A stretch of DNA of 64,000 nt, from assembly GCF_021018895.1 (NCBI RefSeq), contig NC_079364.1, positions 29,620,701-29,684,700 on the forward strand, in the 5' to 3' direction. Position numbers and translations under genes: made by a program. Below are positions 35,671 to 48,704 of this stretch, in pieces. This stretch comes from Seriola aureovittata. Taxonomy: Eukaryota > Chordata > Actinopteri > Carangiformes > Carangidae. Under the pieces are notes generated by a model. The model was not told where the DNA came from, made no database searches, and saw only the letters and a program-made list of their open reading frames with translations. How positions within the stretch are numbered: position 1 is the first letter of the stretch; each line of letters opens with the position of its first letter.

Positions 35671-37279
35671 GACATCACTACCCACTATATGGGGAATTCT
35701 ATATAGAGGAGAATAAAGCATCAAATGGCAAATTCAAACAGCTATTTCAAACTTTCATCTGGCACACATCTAAAATGATCTTTTTCCCTGTCTCTGCAAT
35801 GCATAATGGGAGATATGTCTCGGCCAGTTTTATCAATTGCACAGTACTTTTTTCATTGCACTGTGGGACAATTTAAGTCAGTATGTAGAAAAAACAATAT
35901 TGAAACCAGAAACTATGCCCAGCATAGATGAAAGAGAAACAGGGGAAGACACTTATAAGCATCATGTCATCACACAACTCCTGTGAGTACAGAGTTGGTC
36001 ATGTAAGTCTGTACATTGACAATATATGGCAATAATAGCATAGCACTAAATCAGAAGAGAGGCTCAGAGCCTCCTCTCTGTTGTTACTAGAGCTCCAGAG
36101 AGAAGCCTTAGAGAGGAGATGTAAAACTACACTGAGATGGTTTTTGATTCTATCTTATCTTAATATATCTTCTTATGGATCAACACTTAAAATAAATCAC
36201 AGGAAAAGTGTAAAATATGGGACCTTTAACTTTGGGTTTGATTACCATGTGACTAAGACAAGACATCCATAAACATCTAAATATATATTTAAGTGCCAGA
36301 TTGAATATGTTTAATTTAATGGTTAATGTTTTAATTAGAAACTAGTAATCATATTTACAACAAGACTGTGGCACAGGCATTCAAACTTTCAAAAAACTGA
36401 CCGTTTAGAACAAACAATACTGGCTTTGTATTTTAAGGCAAACGTTTCTGCAGAGAATGTAGTCACACCTTTCTTGTGGTGACATGAGAGAAAGTGCAGC
36501 TTAAGTCACTTAAGCGGTGGTCTCAACATGTAGGACAGAATTTATTATTTTGTTCTTCGTCCAAAAAGCTGAACATACAGCACTGCAGTGTTTGTGCAGT
36601 CAAAGATGAGGTCACAAGCAAGACACATATAAATCATTCTACCCACAGAGGTCAGCCCACAAACCTTATGTGTGAAATAAAGCACATGTGCATATCCTGC
36701 AGTGGGATATGAATATGTGTTCTCATACATGCTCTTGGGCGATGTGTGGGTTGATCTCCTGGTATCCTGACCTGCAGTAGAAGTAGGTCATTTACATTTC
36801 TGTCTATCATCTCTGTGTGCGGATGTGAATTTAATCTCCCACTACATCCCAGGGAGAGAACCACCATCCCCTCCAAGTTGATTTACATTTAATTTCACGT
36901 TTATGTTCTCTTATGTAAATACCGGAAGGCACTGGCATTCACCTCGCCGATATTATAAAAATTTAATAATTACTTTAATTGCAGTAGCTGTTTACAGGTT
37001 CATACATTTTTATTTGAAAATGTTCATTAGTACCTGTTGCTCAACTTCAGAGAGCACCATTAAGATGAAGAAACATTAAAAGGAAAAGAAATACATCCAG
37101 AGAGCGAGCAGCAAATCCCAAATACTAATAATGCTATTATAATATGGTGCAACACTGACAGCCATATTGGATTTCTTTAGCATTTGTACAGGAAGAGCTC
37201 AGGTGTAATGAATAACATTAACCAATTCTAATCAGTATTTTTTAAATTAAGAACGGATCAAATTACTGTCATGTAATTG

Positions 37280-37560
37280 TTGCTATGACTCTGTGGAGCG
37301 TTTAGCAAACTGTTCTGTTTTACTTAACTTTCAGGTACATTTTCACCAGGCACAAACTAATTTCCAGCCACAGCAGACAGCTATTTCCAGCTAAAAAGTT
37401 CTGATAAAAACACAATATATACTATTTGCTTCCAACCACCAAATGGCAGAGAGACCAAGTAAGCAACTAGCTATTTTGCTGGTGAAGAGCCATTTCCCTC
37501 AGGAGTTTGTGCAGACTGCACACTGGACTTACCTTTGTCTGGTTGCTTGGAGCACAATTC
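37280..37560 (+). repeat. Teleost interspersed repeat, copy 2 (diverged)
   Basis: GGTGAAGAGCCATTTCCCTC followed by AGGAGTTTGTGCAGACT parallels the block at 12480-12700 and the inverted one at 58300-58620. Confidence 0.4.
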
Positions 37561-37739
37561 CAAATGAATGCTAATATTGCTCGATGTCTGCTGAATGTGT
37601 AAATTTGCTAAAACATTTGCCATAACAACTATAAGTTTATACTATATGTCAGTGTTTTGGGTAGAGATTGTTGTCCTGCCCCCAAGTGGCCAAAAAAGTC
37701 AGTTTATGCACATTTAATAATGACAATGTAGCATTTAAG

Positions 37740-38060
37740 TATCAGAGTAAAGCGGCAACCTCCAGGGTTGAAAACTGAAGCTAACAAGGAAGCGCCAAAA
37801 ACTGCGGTTCCTTGAATGGCCACCTGAGGATGACTCCAAAAGCAAGTCAATCGGCCTAGACTCACATGTTAAAAAAAAAAAAAAACTTGTTTACAGCCTT
37901 GTACAAAACAGTTTATGTCTCTATAGCTAATTTCCTCCTTAATGACAACTGTACAGATGGTGATTTTTGTTTTCAACTCACCCATTTAAATATTTCGCTT
38001 AAAGTTGGGTATAATTGGTGACAGCAAAATGTTTCAATTAATGTCTCAACCTATCAATCT
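37740..38060 (-). repeat. Interspersed repeat, inverted relative to the copy at 60949-61375
   Basis: CTGCGGTTCCTTGAATGGCC and ACTCCAAAAGCAAGTCAATC are the reverse complement, with changes, of GCTTTTGGAGCCAGCCTC...TTTGAGGAACTGCAG at 61300-61360. The second part (TCTATAGCTAATTTCCTCC, AATGACAACTG) likewise mirrors CAGTTGTCATGAAGGGAGAA. It is split by an A-run at 37870-37883. Confidence 0.7.
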
Positions 38061-38909
38061 AAAGAAAAACTAAACACTCTTACTTACTCGGTACTCAGCT
38101 ACATACATGTGTGATGTTGCCTTGGAGATTTGTGATAATAGCTGAAAAAGCTCTTTGTAGTGTAATGCCAGCATTTGCCTTAGATTGAAAAGATTAATTT
38201 ATCACCTGCAGACACAAAAGAACTTCAACTACTCTATGCACACTTCACAACTTTGTTAGTTGTCTGTTTTGACACAGACACAGAACTAATTCACATTTAA
38301 CTTAAAGCCCTGACACAGCAACGGTCCACCCACACAGGTGTTTTTACTTCTTTTGTCTAATTAGATCTCTTCTTCTTAACTGCGCTTTGACTGACGCATG
38401 TCTGAATTCTTTCTGAATTCAGTTTTACAGACTTCAGGAGAATAAAGAGAAGAGAAACAATTTGAACAGATCATTTCTAAGCTGCTTTGTAAAAATTAAT
38501 GAAGCATGTGTTTCTGAATTAAATGTACTAAAACTGAAATATTGTAAAAACATATCCACAATTAGCACATAAATTGATGTTATCAGGCTGACAATATCTA
38601 AAAGAAAGTAGGAACAGGCTTCTATATTCTATACTCACTCCGGTGGGGTGTACTCAGGTGAAAATGTGACATCAATGCCTGTTGTCTATTAGTACGTGGT
38701 GTTTTGAAACCTAGCAAAGCTCTATCCAACGAGTACAGAGTAACTGAAACCAGGTGTGAGCAATTGAGCATGCAGGTTCTGGACAGCGAAATGTCTGAGT
38801 AGCTACTTTTCTGATTTTATTTTAGTTACTTCCAAAGTAAAAACTATTTTTCCATTTATTGTTTATGATTTTTCTACCTGCAAAGAGCTGGGCTGACACT
38901 CCTAACTAA

Positions 38910-39140
38910 CTTTGTGAGGATTCCCATCAACATAACGCATTCCTTTTCCCCTTACCCTAATGTTAACCATCCCAACTAAATGCCAAACACTAACATTTAT
39001 CCTACCCCTAACCTAAACCTAATTCTGACCTTAACATTAAAACCAAGTCTTAACCCTCAAACAGCCCTTTGAAGGTGTGAAGACCGGTCAAAATGTCCTC
39101 ACCCCATAGTAAGGGCTATAAATCAAACTGGTCCTCCCAA
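38910..39140 (+). repeat. Interspersed repeat, uninterrupted relative of the 25893-26710 element
   Basis: TGTGAGGATTCCCATCAACA, TAACGCATTCC, then CCTAACC-rich sequence, CCCTCAAACAGCCCTTTGAA and ATGTCCTCACCCC, in the same order as the split copy. It ends next to a CA-rich tract, as does the other. Confidence 0.65.
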
Positions 39141-39316
39141 AATACACGAACACAGGTGCACAACACACACACACGTGCACAAACACACACACACAGAGTT
39201 AAGTGGTACAGAGTGGTAATGATGATGACAACTAATAGTGAGACTGAGAAAGTGATTGGTAGTATTCTTATAGATGTGCCAAGTCATTCTGATTGAGAGC
39301 TGTGTAGTTCAATCAA

Positions 39317-39319
<3 letters not shown>

Positions 39320-39398
<79 letters not shown>
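39320..39398. repeat. (CT)n microsatellite
   Basis: About 39 CT units with one TTT interruption. A long homopurine-homopyrimidine tract with mirror symmetry, so a potential triplex (H-DNA) former. Confidence 0.97.
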
Positions 39399-39796
39399 GT
39401 GTTAGAAGACACACAGATCCCAGACAATTCTACACTTTCTCTACTTAAGGTCGAGGCCTTAAGCTGCTGCTAATTTAGACAATTTAAAGCACGGCAAAAA
39501 GCAGGATGACAGAGAGTGAGTGAGTCAGAGAAAGAGTGAGCAGAGGATGTAAAGAATTTTTTAAAAATGTGAGGATAAAGTTTCACAGAGAGAGCAGAAT
39601 AAAATGGAATTTTGCTGAAGGATTGATATCCAGATGAATAGTGGCACATGTCTCCTAAGAATGGATAAACTAATTTGTTTTAATTAGACAGATGGACACA
39701 ATGAGACAGATCTCGAAAACAAGTCTGCAGCAGAGGAAAGGCAGAAATTTCCATGAAATTATATTGACCCAAAAATAGCAAAGATGCTATAGCTGA

Positions 39797-39830
39797 AATA
39801 TCTATATTATTATATAATAATATAGATATT
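39797..39830. repeat. 34-bp perfect palindrome, pure AT except for two G/C pairs
   Basis: AATATCTATATTATTAT followed with no spacer by its exact reverse complement ATAATAATATAGATATT. Confidence 0.95.
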
Positions 39831-40879
39831 GAGAGATACCAAAAAAGTCAGTCTGTAAAAAATTTCTACAGGCTGCTCATCAGTTGCACTCTTGAAAGCA
39901 TGGATAAAACGAGGTGGTTGTACAAAGCTGATTTTGGCATTCCTATTGAAGAGGTAGACTGGACAGAAATAAGGAGAAACCCTCCTCATTACTTGGTGTG
40001 TAAGACTAACACGTTTGTCCTTTTCCATTGTTGCTTTATGAATAGCTGTCAGGTCATGATGTCTTAAGGTATCCAGCCTGTAGTTTGTGGATGGCTGTCT
40101 CACAAAGCCAGCGGCAAGCAGCATCGTCGGGGCACAATGCTTTTGGAAATGGTAACATGTCATGCCCTCCTTGTTATGTCTGAGCCTGATACCTTGGTTC
40201 AGCCAATGCGGGTCAAAACCATTGGTTCTGAGGTTTTTGAGAAACTCTGGGAAGATGAATAAAAAGTGATGTTAAAATCATGTAAACTTCCACTACTTGT
40301 GATTGCGCACTTCTTGCAGATCTGATAAATTTACCGCATCTCGTCACTGACATGAATTATTACTTCTCAACTGCTTAAAATAATCAGATGATGTCTGCAC
40401 TGTTCCACCTACACCCATGATTCTCATCTCTTGAATCTCTGATTCTACAAACCATATCTGCAAAGCTGAAAATTTAACACTGATAGGATGTAATGTTAAT
40501 TCAGAAAACCTTTTTAAGAAGTTGGACATGCCTGGATGCAAAAGAAACAGTATTGACCTGTTCGAAACAGCCACGAAATATTAGGGGGGTCCCTGACATG
40601 TTCTTGCTGTAGGGGCAAAAAAAAAAAAAGACACTCTGGAGGAAATTCCTTCCTCTTTGGTAGTTTAGATAGCAACTTTCCCGGTGCACTGTTGGGAGTA
40701 AGATACAGCGCCACCACATTAGCTTAATGACGCAACTGCAATTACAAATGACAGAAATTCACAGAGTGTAATGCTTGTTAGAAAATAGTGTTTTCCATGA
40801 AGACACCTGTCAGAATTTTGTCGATAGCTGAAGGTGGCACAAAATTTGATGGAAATGGCCGCATTCTCTATGCAGGAAA

Positions 40880-41361
40880 AACCCTAGTCATTCATTCATT
40901 CGTTCTCTATCGGCCTTAACTTTCCTGTCTTTTCAAATACCTTCCTGCCCTGCAGTAACCTCAGCCTTAACCTTTCAGCCACATAACTCTTCCTCATCCT
41001 CCTACTATTCTGTTCCCAATTCCCTAATCAGCTCTTAGTATTTATACCGGCCAATTTCCATTTTCTAATTCCCTGGCACATTGTTGATTGCGCTTTCCAC
41101 ATCGTAGCTTTCTAGCCTTTCTTGATTGTTTTACCTGTTTTGCCTGCCTGTTTTTAACTACCTCCCCATTTTTGGATTTTGCCTTTTGTGCGCTACTTTT
41201 GCCTGGTTAATCTGCCTGCCTGTTACTGACCATTGCCTTCGCCCTGACTTACCTTATTGTTTGCCCTTGCCTGTTTCTCCCTGTCAAGCTTTAATAAAGG
41301 TGCACTTTTACCGGCGTCTCTGTGTCATGCTATTGAGTCCACCTAACCGCGAGCTGTGACA
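40880..41361 (+). mobile_element. Solo-side LTR of a Ty3/gypsy retrotransposon (5' LTR remnant)
   Basis: A C/T-rich stretch with a TATA-like TATTTATA near 41038, AATAAA at 41293-41298, and a TGTGACA edge at 41355-41361, immediately before gag-pol-like sequence. TTTCTAGCCTTTCTTGATTG and TTGCCTGTTTCTCCCTG resemble gypsy LTRs I know from fish. The left boundary is uncertain, and no matching 3' LTR is seen. Confidence 0.55.
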
Positions 41362-42870
41362 ATACAATCTGACCTGTATGGACTGAGCTGACTTCCCGTT
41401 CACAAAGAACTTGTGACTCAGGCTGATACCATTCATCGCCATGAGTGACAGTTAGCCTTGTTAGACAGTGGACTGCAAGTCTGAGCTGAGTAAAGTGTTT
41501 CACCACACATGCCTGGGAGAGAGGTTTCGAGGGGTCTGTTGAATCTGTTCCAGGAAGACACACAAGTAATGGACTACACGAATTCCGGATCATGGCAAAG
41601 GATGAACTGGCTGCATGAGAATTATCCACACAACTTGATTTAATTTCTCCCACTATCCATACCGACCACCATCTCCAAGAACTGCATAGAGAGAAAGAGG
41701 GCAGTCCAGTAGTTCCCAACCATTCCCAACTCGTTCCCTGCGGCTTCTTCCTACTTGACAGTTCCTCCACTTCCTGCCCTGCCACCTGCCGGCTCTTCCA
41801 AAACTATGAAGGACTCCTCTGACCCCATACAGCTGGGCTGCAACAAACTCATACTCGTACCGGGTGTGTGTACTGGTGTTGTTCCTCTCCTCAGGGGCTG
41901 ACACTGATTCAATGGACAAGGGTCTGGTGGTCAAGCTGGGGCTATAGCTGGAGCCTCTGCTGGATCCTGTCGAGATTTCTCGATGGACATCTCCTTCGCC
42001 ACATCACCCATCGCATGGCTCTTCAACAACTCATGTCATCGACTCTGGGCAGTCATTTAATCTGGAGTACCCTAGTGATGCAATCATACCCACCAAGTTG
42101 ACCAGACCTCTGTGGCCATTTTGGGGTGGAGTTCTCACTGCCACGATGTGTTTAGAGTCAGTTATGCCACTCTGTTTCACCAGCTCAGTCTTCAGATTTT
42201 CCCAACTTCTGCAATTTTCCCTCTGAATATCTGGATATTAAAGAGGTGCTCAACAAGGTCCGAGCCACGTGAGGGGCAAATGTCCCCCCAAGGGGTGCTT
42301 GTATTCTGTGTCCAACCCCCGAGACCAAGGCCATGTAGTACATTGGTGAATCCCTGGAAACAAGCACAATCCATCTGTCCTCCTCCACAGCTGGGGCTGG
42401 GTACTGGGTACTGTGGAAAATAAGGATAAGACCAGAGGACCATGCCTCCGCTTTCATGTACTGAATAACATCACTGTTAAGAACAGGTACCCCCTCCCAC
42501 TCATCCCCACTGCCTTTGAACTGTTACAAGGCTACTGTGTTCACAAAACTGGACTTGAGGAGGGCATATCACTTGGTTCACATTTGAGAGGGGGGCGAAA
42601 GGAAAACTGCTTTTAACTCAGTCAGATGGCACTATGATCTCTGCAGGAAACATTGAAATGGACCCCTTTGAGGTGAACCTGGCGATGGAATGGTCTGTCC
42701 AACGTTCCTGCAAACAACTGCAGCACTCCCTCTGAGCCCTAAGTTTTACCGATAGTTCATCTGGGTCTACAGTACTCTAGTGGCCTCCAAACTTTCTCAC
42801 CTCCTCCAATGTCCATTTTGAGTGGACGAAGCTCAGTAAATGATAAAATCCCTGCTATTGTACAAGGATT
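41362..42870 (+). pseudogene. Ty3/gypsy gag-pol fossil (protease and reverse-transcriptase remnants)
   Basis: Frames are broken throughout. A protease-like GADTDSMDKGLVVKLG lies near 41897-41945. RT-N-terminal remnants (EYLD-type at about 42225, VKNRYPLPLIPTAFELLQG near 42480-42535, then FTKLDLRRAYHLV in another frame at about 42540-42580) identify the family. A FYR.FIWVYS-type block near 42750 corresponds to the linker after the RT core. Multiple stops and frameshifts; no intact protein, no integrase. Confidence 0.75.
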
Positions 42871-43332
42871 ATAGTATCTGTCTGATCCCTAATGAATCTT
42901 TTTGTCCAACTTTGACAAATAAACCTTTTAAGTAGTCTGAAATATGTGATCCTTTTCTAACCCATCTTAATATTTGATGGCCTACCTGGGCTTGCTTGGA
43001 GAGCCTCAAATGAGCAATCTAACATATCTATGAAATATGGCATATATATGAACTGGAGCATATACAGATGTGTAAACATAGGTGAAATATAGCACATATA
43101 TATCATGCAACAGAATTTTAATTTATTTTATTTAATGTTATTTATTTCTAAAGTGATTATAAAGTATAAATTAGTTTACTTTTTCTTTTTCTTGTGTAGG
43201 TCTGAGGTTGTCTTGTGTTTTTAGTGATGTTTGATCTGCAGTGCTTGATTTCTATGATGAAACTCAATTAAAACAAAAGTTCAGCTAGGCAAACTCTCCA
43301 CACAGTTCTCTTGATTACTCCACTGATGTTAA

Positions 43333-43347
43333 CACACACACACACAG

Positions 43348-43421
<74 letters not shown>
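43333..43421. repeat. (CA)n microsatellite
   Basis: CA units with AAA interruptions at both ends, mid-intron. Confidence 0.95.
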
Positions 43422-43423
<2 letters not shown>

Positions 43424-44737
43424 AGTAGTCCAATAATGATTTCACAAATGCACTGCAACCCTGAACTTATCTAGACATTACCCAGAGGAGCTGTACGTGA
43501 GAATGCAAATTGGACATTTAGACCGGACATTACACAGACCTCACACCCTGCCAGCTCGCTAATACAAAGCCTGTGTAATGTCCAATTGAGCCCATGTGTA
43601 AATAGTGCAGGTTACTGTCTGGAGAGTTCACAGTGAGTGAGTGGGTGTGTTGATGGGCATGCTTCTATAATGCCACTGGTGCAAAACCAGAAGAATAAAA
43701 ACATCCAAGGGTGTAGAAAGAAGGTCATTTACACCCCAATGAAAATGTCTAACTAGAAAGACGACAAGATTCAGGAACTTCTGTCAATGCTGAAATCTTG
43801 AAACCATCTTGTTATGGTCTGTGATGGTCTTCACCATCTTGTGATGGTCTGATGACTCTGCTACTTATGTACTGTAATTAAAATATGATCCCGCAATTTT
43901 CACAGCATACTTTTTTGCATATTTTCTGCCACCTGCATGCTCTAACCAAGCATCAGTCTTCACCTAAACCGAATGGAGTATTTGCATGTACAATTTCCCG
44001 TTGTTTGCTACATGTGTGTAGGAGAACTCCCTATTTTTGCATTCCAATGAAAGATAAAGCAGGTGAATAAAGTTTTGCAGACTCCCTGTACTCACCAAAT
44101 GACCTTCTCACAACTCTTGGGAAAAGTGTCAGAATAAACACTGAATGGACGTTGAATAACCTTCCTCCAACCCAAAAGAGGCTGATGTTTTGTCATGATA
44201 AAATAAGTAACAGCTGAACCTGGCACTTTGCAGCCTTTTGGTGTTATACCGGCTGTAAATCTAAGGACCAGATAATGATATCACACTCGAGAACAGAAAC
44301 AGACATCTTTCAACAAGTCATAATCATAAACACATCCACAGTCTCCCCCTATCTCTCTTGCTGTCATGTACTGCTTATGATATAACATGAGCACGTCGGA
44401 ATCAACAAGAATTAGTTGTCCAACTATTCAGTATCCCAGCTAATATTACTTTTTTTTTTGTTTTTTTACAAAAATTTGTTTTTAATTAGCCATGTTTGTA
44501 TGATATAAAATGGCGAAGTTGTGAAATGTAACATCTGACAGCTTAAACGCCTGATAAGACTCATTGTTTCATATATTTACATTCAATAGAAGGTGGTGCC
44601 CCAATTTTAAAAACAACATTTGAAATCAAAGTGTAGTAGTTTCGCTACGTGTTTGAATCAACTTCGGACAGCGGCTGGACCTGAGTCTCTGGACTGGAGT
44701 TCATATGAGAAAAACCCCTCAAAAAGCATTTCCAGTC

Positions 44738-44927
44738 CCGGGGCGTCGAGTGGCGCAGTAGGCTGAGCAGGTGCCCCATGTGTAGAGGCTACAGTCCTCA
44801 CTGCAGTCGGCCCCGGTTCGAATCCCGCATCGTACAGCCATTTTACTGTATGTCACTCCCCCTCTCTCTGCCTCCCCATTACATGTCTCTCTCTCTACTG
44901 TGCTATCAATAAAGGCATAAAAAAAAA
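44738..44927 (+). mobile_element. tRNA-derived SINE with target-site duplication
   Basis: The head resembles a tRNA: A-box-like TGGCGCAGTAGG (44751-44762) and a perfect B box GGTTCGAATCC (44815-44825), 52 bp apart. A TC-rich body and an A-rich tail (AATAAAGGCAT then A9) follow. Flanks AAGCATTTCCAGTC (44724-44737) and AAGTATTTCCAGTC (44926-44939) match at 13 of 14, a clear LINE-machinery duplication. It should not be annotated as a tRNA gene. Confidence 0.88.
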
Positions 44928-46493
44928 GTATTTCCAGTCTGGTCCTTGATGAAGACATGCACTTGAAAATGAATGTAATGTTATCAGGGCTGCAAACTTT
45001 CAAGAACTAGATTTCTGCCTCAACCCAAATACAGAGATTTCCCATTAAAATGTACTAAATTAATTCCATGGATTATCTATTCAATCACCTCAAGGGCATG
45101 GATGGTTGCCACTCGAGGTTAGACAATAAGAGAGTTTTTTTTAGGTGATTTTGGCGAAATTATCCTTTAAATTGACCAAGATGAGATTAGCTGTGGTTTG
45201 AGGGCAAACATAAATCACAGAAGCACCAAATATGCCGTATGTCAGAGAGTACCAAACACAATTAATACAACACACAAATATTAATAAACAATGTCTTAAA
45301 TATGCTGTCAGGGTCAGACAATAAATGAGCTATTCATTGAATTTATAACTTAAAAAACGCTGGAATTCCTGTCCATGTGTAATTATTGGTCTTTGTATGC
45401 AATAAGGAAACTGCTATAGTACTACAATAGAATGAGTTTTATTTTTTACAGACATTTTCTATCTATTTTTGATTGGAGAGTTGTGTTCAGTATGATACCA
45501 CTGATACCACTGCCATATCTTTTGTGAGATGGTATTGAAGCATCAGAACTAAGAGCTTCCTATATTAATAATAAACTTGACAGGACAGAAAATATACTGT
45601 AAATGTTGACTTTCCAGAAGCAACAGAGCTTGGAACCACAGCAAAATGAAGATGTCCTGACAGTTATGATAGAGCTGCAGGACTCATCATGGGTGCTTTA
45701 CTCCAAATAATTTGACTTTGAGTCTTTGTGTAACATCTTACCTCTCTGTTGTGTAGAAAAACTCAGTTACGGTTAGATACTAACAGATCCTGTCACTGCG
45801 TCTGGATAATTAATGATTATTGTGAATAATTAATGAAGATACTGCTGCTGTGCCACTTGTGTAAAATCACCCACAGCCTCGCTTAATTTGGAGACACTAA
45901 TATCGTTCCTGCTGCTGTGCGATGGCTACAAATATTTAATAAAGTCAATGGAAAGAATCCTTCACACAACAGATGTGGGCAACCCTCAGAACATCAGCAG
46001 AGACGTTTCTGCAGCACCCCACATTGTAAAAATAAAGTAAGTGGTAAGGTTCATTAATCTAACCTGTTACAGACTCTGCCTTCAACACATTAAATGTTGT
46101 ATTTTTATGGGCATTTCAATCTATAATAAATGCAAAGCTGTAAAAAAAAAAAAAAAAAAAAGGAGAGACAGGCAAAATTCAACATTCATGAAAGATTTTA
46201 TGATTTTGTGGAGCTCCGTGCGCGTGCCTCTGCCAACTAACTGCAGCTTTTGCACTCTAATGTTTTCAGACTGATGTTGGTGCTGAAATGTGGAGAAAAG
46301 CATGTGCTATGTGCAGCACAACCCTTAAACCTTCATAATATTTCTCATCCAGGTTTGGCTGGGAGGCTTCCTCTTTACTTCCTCATTTTTATTTTAAGAT
46401 TTATTTGGGCAGCATTAATGTGAGACAAGAGCTGGCTAGCAGATGCTCCTTTCAAAAGCATGAAGAGTTGGCAAAGCCGCCATGACGACAGAA

Positions 46494-46740
46494 ATGAGCT
46501 GTGTCCCAATTAGGGGACCGCATCCTTCGGAAGACGTTGTCTATGAATGGTGTGGCCTTGCCGTTCTCGGCCACAAAGGCCAAACTGAACCAAAGTGAGA
46601 TTAAATGTCTTGTCTACGGAGAATTTTCGCTTCGCATCGGCAGTTGTGCCCAACACTATCGCTGCATCGCAAAGTGCCACTCCTGTCACCTAGCAACCTT
46701 GACAACACGTAACTTTTTGTTCTTTGTGTTATTTTTCCAG
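46494..46740 (+). repeat. Teleost DNA-transposon-like repeat remnant
   Basis: GAGCTGTGTCCCAATTAGGG followed by CCGCATCCTTCGGAAGACG is a terminal sequence I recognise from fish MITEs. The other end is not defined. Confidence 0.45.
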
Positions 46741-48659
46741 CTGACACGCTTTAGTTACTGTCACGAGAGTTTATAGTGATTCTACAGCTCTGTGCTGTAC
46801 AATATAAATATTATTACATGCAATAGCCTTTGTATTAATACGACAAAAGTTAGCTTCAGCCAGGATGCTATAGCTGAAAAGACTAGTTCTCGGTGTGTTT
46901 AGCTACAAGTGTTTCCAGTTTAGCTGAAGCAGACTTTATCCATATAGGTGGCAGAGCAGATGAGCAATGCTCATATTAGTCATTTCAGGAATGGTCATAA
47001 TGGTCTTTTAGAAGGAAATGGCCAATTTCCATGGACTAGTGGGATAAACAAAATCAGTGTTTCACTCAAATATGCTGACTTTTATCATCAGCGCCTGCTC
47101 CTTCTGTGAATGGGTATCCATGCTGAGTAGCTAGATGAGCCTCCTGAATTTGCAGTAAAACTGCTGTCAAAGCTCTCATTAATAACTTTCCACTGCAGCC
47201 TTCATAATTCTCGACCACAGACTGTATATCTCAACCCAGAGCAGGAGGTGGGAGCAGGTGGAGGAGAGGAAAAAACAAGGAATCTTTCAAAATAAGAAAA
47301 TAATATTAGCTCAGGCTACTGAGATGGAGATCCACACAAGACTGACCTTTTTATTTGGTGAAATATGTATGATGAGAGAAAACAAGTGACTGCTATATAT
47401 TTTGCAAATATCAAATTCGTTGTGCCAATGAAAAGGTAAACACAAAAGAACAATCATCAGCTTTGTTCACTACTCCAGCTTCAGACTGCAGTGCACAGTG
47501 GACTGTGGTTATCTGTGAGAGCTTTATATTACATGTTCCTGACCTTATGCTGCTCCTCCCCGTGCAGCCCATGTAACACTTGCACTGCACTGAACTCCTC
47601 CTGCCCAGCACTGAGTTCATAAGTCAGAGAGCAGAGCAATGAAGCTACTGCAAATAATCACTTCTTTAATTTTTATTAGCCCTGCCTGACTTACACCGCA
47701 CTGCTGTTGCAACACAACTGTGCAAATGAGAATTTGTTAAAAAAGGTGAAGATACAGACTGAGGAAGAAGCAGAGAGGTTAGACAAAAGTGATATTAGTG
47801 ACCTTAAAAGCTGCGCACTCACAACTATAACTCAGAGTTGGAGGCAGTGGAATGACTAGGCTATTGATTTATTGACTGTCCATTTGGAGTATCAACCTAG
47901 AGCTGAGCTGAGGTGCCGCCGCTGTTATCAAGTGGGAGCTTGTGAATTATGGTTGTGAAAAATACGGACAAACCTCTACCTGTTGTTATCACAGTGACCT
48001 ACACCTTCAAGCCTGTGAAGCCCAGGGTCATGAATGATTGCCCAGAGAATTATTATAATCCCCTCATCAACCCGTCTTAACATACATTTCTAAACTCATG
48101 AGGACATGTATCATTAGCTCCTGTATCATTAGCTCCTGTGAGGGCCTTCTTACCGCTAATCTAATCCTAAACCTCCAAATCCATCTTTTAAACAAACATC
48201 TTTATCCTCTGCTAAACCTAATCTTAATTCTGTTGTTAGATACTCTGTAGAAATAAGACTTGGAAAATTTTGAGGGACTTTCCTAAACATTTTCTCTTAT
48301 TAAAGACATTTATAAAATTACACACTTGTGACAACACATAGAATCCCCTTATATCTGTATTTTTCTCAGATTTCAACAACAGGCCACATTAGATCCCTTT
48401 CAAAACATTTTCAACCTGTATCATTTGAACATGATTCATACTTACAGCACATCCCCTGCAGCTAAAATTACCACAATGAGACCCTGACAGCTTTACATAA
48501 ATATGCAAGCCAGCCCAGAAACTTACTCTCTCTTTTCTATATGCATGTATCTATCTTTGTTCTGCCCCTTGTTATGTTTGATAATCTTCCGTGATCTTTC
48601 CACATAAAACAAAATAGCCTCAGCCTTAGTCAGCTAGAGAATACAGCATCACATGAACC

Positions 48660-48704
48660 CCCACCCCCACCCCACAAACCCCCCCACCACCACCACCACC
48701 ACCC
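48660..48704. repeat. CCACC-rich low-complexity tract
   Basis: C-rich with (CCA)n units; tryptophan/glycine-rich antisense frame is an artefact. Confidence 0.85.

Noticed and set aside
41330..41785. 151-codon minus-strand frame
   Set aside because: Antisense to the gypsy gag-like region; no motif.
44738..44825. tRNA gene
   Set aside because: A and B boxes are present, but the sequence does not fold as a tRNA cloverleaf by eye and is followed by a TC-rich body, an A tail and target duplications: a SINE.
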